Below, piece after piece: positions 6,680 through 12,900 of a stretch of 16,253 bases of DNA. Every line of letters starts with the position of its first letter. Position 1 is the first letter of the stretch. The stretch is taken from positions 1-16,253 of the forward strand of contig SCTU01000188.1 in the NCBI GenBank assembly GCA_004297315.1, written 5' to 3'. The DNA is from Dehalococcoidia bacterium. GTDB taxonomy: Bacteria > Chloroflexota > Dehalococcoidia > UBA2979. The position numbers and the translations under genes are program-made. Below the pieces are notes generated by a model. That model was given only the letters and a program-made list of their open reading frames with translations. It was not told where the DNA came from and searched no databases.

Positions 6680-7837
6680 GTGGATTTTTCGTGGAGCGAA
6701 GAGCACCAGGCGTTCCGGAAGGAAGTGCAGGCGTTCATCCGCGCGAACTGGAGCGGTGGTTCCGAGCGCGGCGACGACGAGGCCTCGCGGAACTACGTGA
6801 AGGCGATGGCCGACAACGGCTGGCTCACGCTCGCGTGGCCCAAAGAGTACGGCGGACGCGGGGCGAGCCACTTCCAGCAGTTGATCTTCATGGAGGAGTG
6901 CTCGATTAACGGCGTCCCCAACGGAGGCCAGGGCGCCGACCGCGTGGGCCCCGTACTGATGATCCACGGCACCCAGAAGCAGAAAGAGGAACACCTCCCG
7001 AAGATCGCGCGCGGCGAAGTGAGCTGGTGCCAGGGCTTCTCGGAGCCCGGCGCCGGGTCGGACCTCGCCTCGCTACAGACACGCGCGGTGCGTGACGGCG
7101 ACGACTTCGTCATCAACGGGCAGAAGATCTGGACGAGCGGTGCGAGGCACGCGGACTGGATCCACGTGCTGACGCGCACCGACCCACAGGCCGCGAAGCA
7201 CCGAGGCATCACCTACTTCATGCTCAACATGAAGACGCCAGGTATCAACGTCCGCCCGATCCAGCAGATGCACGGCGGCGCCGAGTTCAACGAGACCTTC
7301 TTCGAAGACGTGCGCGTGCCCGCGGCGAACATCATCGGCGAAGAAAACCGTGGTTGGTACATCGCAGCGACCGCGCTGGACTTCGAGCGCAGCGGCATCT
7401 TCCGCATGGCGGGGATGATCGGCCCGTTCAACCGCCTCGCGGAATTCGCGAAGCAGCCGGACTCGGCCGGAGCGGGGCGGCGGATCGTCGACACGCAGGA
7501 GCACCGCCTCAAGCTGGCCGACACCGCCACCGAGATGATCGTGGCCCGCTACCTCGGTTACCGCGTGACTTGGATGCAGAGCAAGGGGCTCGTGCCCAAC
7601 GCGGAAAGTTCGATCTCGAAGTCGTTCGGCACGGAACTGCAGCAGCGCAACGCTCGCCGCGGGGTGAGCATGCTCGGACTCTACGGGCTGCTGGCCAAAG
7701 GCGAGCCGCGCGCGCCACTTGGCGGCGAGTACGGCCACCTCTACCTCTCGACGGTCTCGGCGACCATCGCCGGGGGCACCAGCGAGGTGAACCGCAACAT
7801 CATCGCGACGCGTGGACTCGGCCTGCCGCGCGGCTAG
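6680..7837 (+). CDS. Acyl-CoA dehydrogenase family protein
   Basis: A 385-residue FAD flavoenzyme expected to oxidise an acyl-CoA to the 2-enoyl-CoA and pass electrons to an electron-transfer flavoprotein. It begins VDFSWSEEHQAFRKEVQAF. The FAD/substrate signature is WCQGFSEPGAGSDLASLQTRA, then DFVINGQKIWTSGARHADW. The C-terminus is IAGGTSEVNRNIIATRGLGLP. At the position of the medium-chain enzyme's catalytic Glu (Y-E-G-T) it has Gly365 (A-G-G-T). However, ALDFERSG places Glu236 where isovaleryl- and long-chain acyl-CoA dehydrogenases keep their base (DLERL), so it is probably active. Chain length is not predictable; branched, cyclic or steroid-side-chain substrates are typical of the GGTSE group. 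No partner subunit, ETF or CoA ligase is adjacent. A hairpin follows the stop. Confidence 0.92.
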   Translation: MDFSWSEEHQAFRKEVQAFIRANWSGGSERGDDEASRNYVKAMADNGWLTLAWPKEYGGRGASHFQQLIFMEECSINGVPNGGQGADRVGPVLMIHGTQKQKEEHLPKIARGEVSWCQGFSEPGAGSDLASLQTRAVRDGDDFVINGQKIWTSGARHADWIHVLTRTDPQAAKHRGITYFMLNMKTPGINVRPIQQMHGGAEFNETFFEDVRVPAANIIGEENRGWYIAATALDFERSGIFRMAGMIGPFNRLAEFAKQPDSAGAGRRIVDTQEHRLKLADTATEMIVARYLGYRVTWMQSKGLVPNAESSISKSFGTELQQRNARRGVSMLGLYGLLAKGEPRAPLGGEYGHLYLSTVSATIAGGTSEVNRNIIATRGLGLPRG

Positions 7838-7875
7838 AGCGCACACCACCTCGGACCTCCATCCGGCCTCGACTG

Positions 7876-7907
7876 CTGAAGGAGCCCGCCCACGCGGGCT
7901 TCTTCAG
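7876..7907 (+). terminator. Hairpin terminator after the acyl-CoA dehydrogenase gene
   Basis: A 14-bp stem (one G-U pair) with a CCAC loop: left arm 7876-7889, right arm 7894-7907. The core is GAGCCCGC/GCGGGCTT. There is no U-tract after the stem, only the TTCTTC inside the right arm, so it may be a weak or Rho-assisted terminator, or an mRNA 3'-end stabiliser. It starts 38 nt after the stop codon. Confidence 0.7.
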
Positions 7908-8041
7908 CACGTCCGCGCGACGGCAGATTCCGCCCTGGCGGGGGACCGGCGTTGACCCGATCGACCGCTACGAGGCGAAGGCCTACTCTCCGCGGCGGTG
8001 CGGCGAGGTGCCGCGCTCAGGGGAACAACCGGAGTCCAATC

Positions 8042-8647
8042 ATGCCTTCCTTCCGTCCGGTGGCCGGCTTGGCCATCGCCCTCGTCGCAGCGATGGCCCT
8101 GTTCAGCGCCTTCGCCACTTCCGCTTCCGCACAGGCCGTCCCCTACGTGGCCTACGGCATCAACCAGAAGGCTGGCGCGGTCATTGCCGCCAACGTGGCC
8201 GGAAGGTCGTGCGGCGGCGACTCCGTCGTCAGTGCCGAGGGCAACTGGCGGATCGCAATCGCGGCCACCGCGGCCTGCGCGCCGCGTGAGGGAGACGTCG
8301 TGTCGTTCACGATCGACGGCGTCGCGGCCGAGCAGACGATCAGCTGGACGGCCGGTGGCGCTCCCACAAACCTCGCGGCCGGCATCGCGCTGACGCCCAA
8401 GCCACGTCCGGCCGGAGGTGCCTTCTCCGGCTCAGTCGCGCCGGTCGGCGTCTCCATCGTCTCGTTCACGGGCACGACCGCCCAGCTCGACACGGCGGGC
8501 GCGGCCGCGAAGGCCGTGTCCATCTCCGCCACGTCCGCCGGCAAGATGATCACCTTCGTCGTGGGGGCGCCGTCGTTCGTGAACAACGACTTCATAGCGG
8601 CGTTCTCGGCGGGGCTGAACGGTGCGCTCGTGATCGTCAAGACGTAG
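8042..8647 (+). CDS. Small secreted two-domain protein with GAPxFVN C-terminal domain
   Basis: A 201-residue exported protein of unknown role. The signal peptide is residues 1-30 (MPSFRPVAGLAIALVAAMAL, then SASA before QAV). The first mature domain (~33-118) has a repeat-like beta pattern: YGINQKAGAVIAA, SCGGD, EGNWRIAI, then CAPREGDVVSFTIDG and TISWTAGG. Cys57 and Cys79 could form a disulfide. The second domain (124-201) contains FVVGAPSFVNNDF and aligns with the end of the metalloprotease at 1705-2970. I recall similar beta-rich exported proteins in Chloroflexota, but the family is not known to me by name. The ATG at 8042 has GGAG 7 nt upstream; the frame is open to 7952 but the upstream residues are Arg-rich. 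It lies after the hairpin, so it is probably transcribed from its own promoter. Confidence 0.82.
   Translation: MPSFRPVAGLAIALVAAMALFSAFATSASAQAVPYVAYGINQKAGAVIAANVAGRSCGGDSVVSAEGNWRIAIAATAACAPREGDVVSFTIDGVAAEQTISWTAGGAPTNLAAGIALTPKPRPAGGAFSGSVAPVGVSIVSFTGTTAQLDTAGAAAKAVSISATSAGKMITFVVGAPSFVNNDFIAAFSAGLNGALVIVKT
8411..8644 (+). other. GAPxFVN C-terminal domain, copy B (in small secreted protein)
   Basis: Codes for residues 124-201. It starts AGGAFSGSVAPVGVSI and ends ALVIVKT, with the core TFVVGAPSFVNNDFIAAFS. Compared with copy A, the F-x-G-x-(I/V)-A start, the G-x-x-(L/I) turn, VGAP, FVN and the closing hydrophobic strand are conserved while the loops differ, as expected of diverged homologues rather than a recent DNA duplication. 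Confidence 0.7.
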
Positions 8648-8673
8648 CCGCCGCCGGGCTCTCGACGGTGTGG

Positions 8674-10419
8674 TCAGGCGTCCGAAGCGGCCCGTCCTAG
8701 GCGAAAGGATGCGGGTTGCTGGCCTTTCGGGGCGAGCTCGCCTGCCTCGATGACTTCGAGGAACGCGGAGACCGCGGTCGCGTCCCACTGCGTGCCAGCC
8801 CCCTCCCGGAGGATGCTGGTGGCCTCGTCGTGTGTGCGAGGCCGCTCGCGATACGGTCGGTTCTCCGTCATCGCGTCGTAGGCGTCCGCGACGGCGATGA
8901 TGCGCGACCAAAGGGGGATCTGCGTCCCGGTCAGCCCGTCGGGATAGCCGCCGCCGTCCCACCGCTCGTGGTGATGCCGGACAGCCTCCGCCAGCCGCTC
9001 GGGGATATCACGCAATCGCCCGACGAGCTCGGAGCCACGGGTCGCGTGCAACTGCATTTGCGCCCTCTCGATCGGTTCGAGTCGCGCGGGCTTCAGGTAC
9101 ACGGCGTCAGAGATCACGATCTTGCCGACGTCGTGGATTTGTCCGGCGAAGGTCAGCAGGTCGAGATCGTCGCCGGTGATCCCGAGGCGGATGCCGATCT
9201 GGCGCGAGTACCGGCCGACCCGGTCTCCGTGCTGGCGGAGGAATGGGTACCGCGCCTCCACCGCCTCGGCGATACTCGTGAGCAGCTCGCGTCCGACGAC
9301 CCCGCGCCGCCGCGCGCGCTCAACTGCCTCCGCGCGGAAAAGATCGAGCTCGGGCCCGGCGCGCGCGGCCCAGTCGCGCAGCGAGTCCACTTCATCGCGA
9401 GCGAAGACGTCCGTCGCGGACACCGGCACAGGCCCCGGCTGCGCGTAAGCACCGCGGATGCGGCGCAGAAAGAGGATGTCCGCCAGGAACGCTACCGCGA
9501 CGGCGACGAGGACGACGCCGGCCATTTCCCCGCGATCGCGCCGCAGTTCCGCATTCGCCAGGGCAAACACGGCCGCCTCCGGGCGCCCCACGGCTACAAC
9601 GTAGCCCGTGTTGCCGATCGGGCTGCAGCCCCATGCCATGCCGTCCACGATGAACACATCGCAGCGACGGCTGGACGCGGCAGCCTCGGTGAGGGGCGTC
9701 AGGACGCTCGCCGCGAGCGGCGGTTGGTCAGACGCGCCGGCCTCGTACCGCGCGCCGCGCGGACTGACCAGGAGCGTGCGCGCGTCATGAGGAAGGGCCC
9801 GCCCGTTGCGCAGCAAGTCCTCGGTGTCCACGGAGAGCGTGGCCACGCCTCTGATCTCCGGCCCTGCGCGGAGCGGGTGGGCGAGCGCGATCGACATCCG
9901 TCCCGTCAGGACACTGACGAGCGGGCCGTCGACCTGATCAACCCCCGTATTCATCGCGTTCTGGAAGTAGGCCCGCTGCCTGATCGCCTCCGGTTGGTCG
10001 CGGGCCTCAGGGATCGTGGTGCAGAGCAGATTGCCGTTCGTGCTGAAGACGCTCAGCCGCCGGTAGAGGTTGCGAACGGCATCCTGGGCCAGCCCTGAAC
10101 AGAGGCTGGCCGTGGGGCTCCCGGACGCCAGCAAGATATCGGCCGCCCCGAGTGCGGTCCGTAACGTGGTGACCTGGACGTCAGCGCCCGCGGCGGCCTC
10201 GGCGGCTGTCGCACTGAGCTGAGCGCCGGCCAATTCGCGGCGACGCTCGTCCGCGCCGTGGTTCGCAAGCCAGAGAGCCCCAAGCACGACGGCTGCCGAC
10301 ACGGCAATGAGCAGGTAGACACGGACTCGAAGTGGGGAATTGAGTGCGTGGACGAATCTGTGGGACGGCGCTCCACGCAGCTGAGCGGGCCCGCTGGGCT
10401 CGGCACTGACCTCGGCCAT
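8674..10419 (-). CDS. Membrane sensor HD-GYP phosphodiesterase with extracytoplasmic Cache-like domain
   Basis: A 581-residue membrane protein predicted to hydrolyse cyclic di-GMP. Residues ~33-53 form the first membrane segment and ~298-318 the second. The ~245 residues between them lie outside the cytoplasm and look like a PDC/Cache sensor (RRLSVFSTNGNLLCTT, then IRGVATLSVDTEDLL and GYVVAVGRPE). It contains Cys107, Cys133, Cys253 and Cys265, which may pair. A helical linker (~340-380) leads to the HD-GYP domain: QIHDVGKI (His429, Asp430), HHHERWDGGGYPDGL (GYP at 491-493), VADAYDAMT (510-518) and RPYR (521-524). All are canonical, so an active enzyme is likely. The ATG at 10419 has GGAGGT 6 nt upstream. 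It is convergent with the small secreted protein (26-nt gap). The ligand is unknown. Confidence 0.92.
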   Translation of the reverse strand: MAEVSAEPSGPAQLRGAPSHRFVHALNSPLRVRVYLLIAVSAAVVLGALWLANHGADERRRELAGAQLSATAAEAAAGADVQVTTLRTALGAADILLASGSPTASLCSGLAQDAVRNLYRRLSVFSTNGNLLCTTIPEARDQPEAIRQRAYFQNAMNTGVDQVDGPLVSVLTGRMSIALAHPLRAGPEIRGVATLSVDTEDLLRNGRALPHDARTLLVSPRGARYEAGASDQPPLAASVLTPLTEAAASSRRCDVFIVDGMAWGCSPIGNTGYVVAVGRPEAAVFALANAELRRDRGEMAGVVLVAVAVAFLADILFLRRIRGAYAQPGPVPVSATDVFARDEVDSLRDWAARAGPELDLFRAEAVERARRRGVVGRELLTSIAEAVEARYPFLRQHGDRVGRYSRQIGIRLGITGDDLDLLTFAGQIHDVGKIVISDAVYLKPARLEPIERAQMQLHATRGSELVGRLRDIPERLAEAVRHHHERWDGGGYPDGLTGTQIPLWSRIIAVADAYDAMTENRPYRERPRTHDEATSILREGAGTQWDATAVSAFLEVIEAGELAPKGQQPASFRLGRAASDA

Positions 10420-10454
10420 CTGGCAACCTCCGGCCGAAAGTAACCGCCCCCGGG

Positions 10455-10460
10455 ATTATG
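10455..10460 (-). promoter_or_regulatory. Possible -10 box (CATAAT) of the HD-GYP gene
   Basis: CATAAT on the reverse strand, 35 nt upstream of the ATG at 10419, matches the sigma-70 -10 consensus at five of six positions and stands out in GC-rich DNA. No good -35 lies at 17 nt (TTAGTG), so the promoter is only possible. Confidence 0.33.
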
Positions 10461-10642
10461 ACCGGAATCTGGCCCCACACTAATCATTTGTTGCTGACTT
10501 TTCGAGGGCGTCTCTGACAATTTCCGCCTCGCGAGTTTCGACGTGGATTTCCGGAATCCCTCGCTCGCCACTCGGGCGCGGCCAGCCTCGTGCAGAGTAG
10601 GGCGCAGCGCGTCCGTCCTGAGGCTAGCTACGAGCGAGGCGA

Positions 10643-10909
10643 CTAGGCAGAGCGGTGCATGGGGGCGTGACTGTGTCGGGGGCGCGGAGGGCGGCCCGCG
10701 AGGTCCTCGAGGTCGACGTCCAAATGCTCCGCGAGTTTCATGAGGACTGAGACCGAAAGGTCGCGCTTTCCGTTCTCGTAGTTCGAAAGCGTCGACTGTG
10801 TGATCCCGGTGAGATCCGCGAGCATTGCTTGGGACATCTGACGGCGGACCCGCCAGGTCCGGATGCGGCGTCCCAACGCGCGCTGCTGGGCCAACGGGTC
10901 GGAGGTCAC
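10643..10909 (-). CDS. XRE-family helix-turn-helix transcriptional regulator
   Basis: An 88-residue DNA-binding protein of the Cro/C1 type. The HTH spans about residues 12-70: LGRRIRTWRVRRQMSQAMLA (12-31), then the turn DLTGITQSTLSNYENGKRDL with the recognition helix around 37-45, and LMKLAEHLDVDLEDL closing the five-helix unit. The C-terminal tail is Pro/His/Arg-rich and likely disordered; there is no ligand or metal domain. The start is a GTG at 10909 with no Shine-Dalgarno of its own, but the GTG overlaps the TGA of the 49-codon ORF at 10906-11055 (GTGA), which supports translational coupling and this start. It lies 223 nt upstream of the HD-GYP gene on the same strand, so it could regulate that gene, itself, or both. 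Confidence 0.87.
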   Translation of the reverse strand: MTSDPLAQQRALGRRIRTWRVRRQMSQAMLADLTGITQSTLSNYENGKRDLSVSVLMKLAEHLDVDLEDLAGRPPRPRHSHAPMHRSA

Positions 10910-11055
10910 CGCGGCGTCAGCGTTCGCGGCATCGCGGCCTTCGGCTCGACGTCCTCACTCATCAGTGAGACCTGTGGGAGCCAGCGATGCGTCTCGACAA
11001 AGGCGCGATAACGCCACTCATGGATGAACGAATACCACCACGGGACACGGGCCAT
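10906..11055 (-). CDS. Small 49-residue hypothetical protein, coupled to the XRE regulator
   Basis: A short ORF, ATG at 11055 to TGA at 10906. GGAGGA (11062-11067) lies 6 nt upstream of the ATG. The stop overlaps the GTG start of the XRE gene by 4 nt (GTGA). By my count 38 of its 49 codons end in G or C, as in the coding regions around it. The protein starts MARVPWWYSFIHEWRYRAFV and is rich in Trp, Tyr, His and Arg in its first half, then acidic/Pro-rich. I see no signal peptide, membrane segment or known domain. It could be a small partner of the regulator, a toxin-like peptide or a leader peptide. Function unknown. Evidence that it is translated rests on the ribosome site, the overlap and third-position composition. 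Confidence 0.58.
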   Translation of the reverse strand: MARVPWWYSFIHEWRYRAFVETHRWLPQVSLMSEDVEPKAAMPRTLTPR

Positions 11056-11485
11056 CAGCAGTCCTCCAACTTTCAAGACAACTTATCGGACCCTTCATGC
11101 CGATCACCTCAAGGGCACAATCTCGTCCGTTGCGTTTGAGTGGCGATGCGAAGTTCACAGAGTCCTTGCGGCCCGGCGGCAGATCGCCAGAGGTACCTGC
11201 CCCTTCAGCCATCGTGTGAAACAGGAACAAAGAGCGTGAGCCTCAGGATGCAAGGCGCAAACGCTCGTTGCTATGTGCACGCGAGACAGCGGCCTCTTCC
11301 TGTTACGACTTTGTCATAAGGCCGCCACGCCCGTGCTTGATCTCGCACGATGAGTCTGTCCGCGGGGGGCACCCGTCCGATCCGTTGAGAAGCCGCTTCG
11401 GCATCTCGCCGGGATCGGTCTGGTCACCGGAAGCAGTCCCCGAGCGCCCCCGCCCGCCACTGCGCTTGCGCTCGGAGGAGTCATC
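11056..11485. other. 430-nt intergenic region between divergent genes
   Basis: It lies between the small ORF/XRE pair (-) and the LysM protein (+), and is visibly richer in A+T than the rest. It must hold two divergent promoters. On the reverse strand TTGAGG (11107-11112) and GATAAG (11082-11087) are 19 nt apart, a poor sigma-70 match. I found no convincing promoter for the LysM gene, no RNA gene and no repeat. Short open frames here have mixed third positions and no ribosome site. Confidence 0.5.
11474..11480 (+). promoter_or_regulatory. Shine-Dalgarno GGAGGAG that fixes the LysM protein start
   Basis: GGAGGAG lies 5 nt upstream of the GTG at 11486, which places the twin-arginine motif at residues 11-12 as expected for an export signal. 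Confidence 0.78.
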
Positions 11486-12727
11486 GTGCCTCAGCCCTTG
11501 CCTCGCATCGTGAGCCGCCGCGCTGTCCTCGCCGGGCTCGGCGGAGTGGCGCTCGCAGCGGCTATGTCACCGCGAGGGCTCCTCGCCGGCGCCGCGGAGT
11601 TGCCACCGGCCGGGGGGGCCGCTGAGGGATCGCAGGTCCTCCGCACCCGCCCGGACGCCCGGCACCTCGCATGGGTGTGGCAGTTCCAATCCGACGGCGA
11701 CCCCGTGACGATCCGCGACACCCTGGCAGCGCACGGGCTTGGCGTGGTCGTGAAGACACACGACGGGACGAACTGGATGGGGCGCTATTCGAAGGCCGGG
11801 GTGGCCGGCCCGGCCAACGTGCAGGCGCTCGCGACGTTCTTCGAGCAGGCGGGGGTGCCGTTTCACGCCTGGGCCGTCGTGAAGGGTGAGGAGCCGCTCC
11901 GCGAGGCGCAGATGGCGGGGGATGTGCTGGGCGCAGGAGCCCGAAGCCTCTTTCTCGACCTCGAGTCCCATTCCGGCTTCTGGCAGGGCACGAGCATCGG
12001 CGCGATGCGCTTCGGCACTGAACTGCGGCGCCTCCGGCCAAACTCCTGGATCTCAACGTCGGTGGACCCTCGCCCCTGGGAACTGCCGCGCATCCCGCTC
12101 CACGAGTTCGTCTCCTTCACGGACGAGATCGCACCGCAGACCTACTGGAACCTCTTCCGGTCGCCCGCCAACGTTCGGGCCTACTCCAGCAGCGGCGACA
12201 CCGTACCCAAAGAGGGCGTCACGGCGGCCTTCGTCGTCGATTCTGCGATGCGGCACCTGCGCTCGTACGGCCGCCCGATCCACCCGATCGGCGACGGCAC
12301 GCCCGGGACGCTTTCGTCGTGGGGTGAGTTCATCAACCAGTCCTACCTCGGCGAGGCGGAGACCGTCTCTGTCTGGCGCTACGGCGTCACGGACCCGGCG
12401 GTCTGGCGGTTCCTCAAGAACACCCCCCCACGGTCCTCCTCCTACCTCGTCCAGCGCGGCGACACGCTGCCGGCGATCGCGGACCGGTTCAACACAACGG
12501 TCCCGGCACTGACGGCCGCAAACAACCTCTACACAGTCGATTCCGTCCCGGACGGAATGCGGCTGCGCGTGCCGGCCACTGAATCGGGCACGGCGGCCAT
12601 GACGATGGAGGTCAGGGGCGAGACGGCGTCGCAACGTCCGGCCGTGTCCGCGGGGAAGCCGAAGCCGCTGGTCACCCCGATGCCGAGCGTGAGCACAAAG
12701 GCGGAGGCGCTGTTCAGGAAGCGCTAG
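11486..12727 (+). CDS. Tat-exported TIM-barrel-like (glycosidase-like) protein with LysM domain
   Basis: A 413-residue exported protein. The N-terminus IVSRRAVLAGLGGVALAAA has the twin-arginine motif (Arg11-Arg12) and hydrophobic core of a Tat signal. Residues ~58-310 show evenly spaced beta strands typical of a (beta/alpha)8 barrel: LGVVVKTHDGTNW, FHAWAVVKG, SLFLDLESHSGFW, SWISTSVDPRPWE, DEIAPQTYW, AAFVVDS and SVWRYG. Asp158 and Glu160 at a strand end are candidate catalytic acids, as in glycoside hydrolases, but I cannot assign a GH family. Residues 318-363 are a LysM domain (SSYLVQRGDTLPAIADRF, then TAANNL, ending LRVP), known to bind GlcNAc polymers such as peptidoglycan. The tail after 365 is low-complexity. 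A role in cell-wall cleavage or attachment is inferred. The GTG start has a GGAGGAG site. Confidence 0.78.
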   Translation: MPQPLPRIVSRRAVLAGLGGVALAAAMSPRGLLAGAAELPPAGGAAEGSQVLRTRPDARHLAWVWQFQSDGDPVTIRDTLAAHGLGVVVKTHDGTNWMGRYSKAGVAGPANVQALATFFEQAGVPFHAWAVVKGEEPLREAQMAGDVLGAGARSLFLDLESHSGFWQGTSIGAMRFGTELRRLRPNSWISTSVDPRPWELPRIPLHEFVSFTDEIAPQTYWNLFRSPANVRAYSSSGDTVPKEGVTAAFVVDSAMRHLRSYGRPIHPIGDGTPGTLSSWGEFINQSYLGEAETVSVWRYGVTDPAVWRFLKNTPPRSSSYLVQRGDTLPAIADRFNTTVPALTAANNLYTVDSVPDGMRLRVPATESGTAAMTMEVRGETASQRPAVSAGKPKPLVTPMPSVSTKAEALFRKR

Positions 12728-12900
12728 GCCGGCCTCGCGGTCCCCCGGTCTGCTACGTACCCGCGATGATCACTCACGACCTCTCACCCGATCGTTAGCC
12801 CCCGCTGGGGACGATGAGGCGTCCGCCGCGCCGTGCCGTCGTTCCGAGCAGGCATGCGGCGAGCCGCGTCCGGCCGCGACGGGCGGGAGATGGGGCGAGC

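Noticed and set aside
7763..7837. Idea that the acyl-CoA dehydrogenase is inactive for lack of the catalytic Glu
   Set aside because: Glu236 in ALDFERS occupies the alternative position used by isovaleryl- and long-chain enzymes, so activity is expected.
7952..7957. TTGACC as a -35 box for the small secreted protein
   Set aside because: No -10-like hexamer lies at 16-18 nt; TACTCT is 26 nt away.
8716..10098. 460-codon frame on the + strand opposite the HD-GYP gene
   Set aside because: The opposite strand carries the intact HD-GYP, Cache and membrane segments; this frame is its shadow.
10643..11055. Classical type II toxin-antitoxin (HigBA-like) call for the XRE pair
   Set aside because: The partner is only 49 residues with no RelE/HigB features, so the toxin reading remains speculation and was not annotated.
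11018..11230. 70-codon frame on the - strand overlapping the small ORF upstream of the XRE gene
   Set aside because: It starts at a TTG without a ribosome site, has mixed third positions, and conflicts with the better supported 49-codon ORF.
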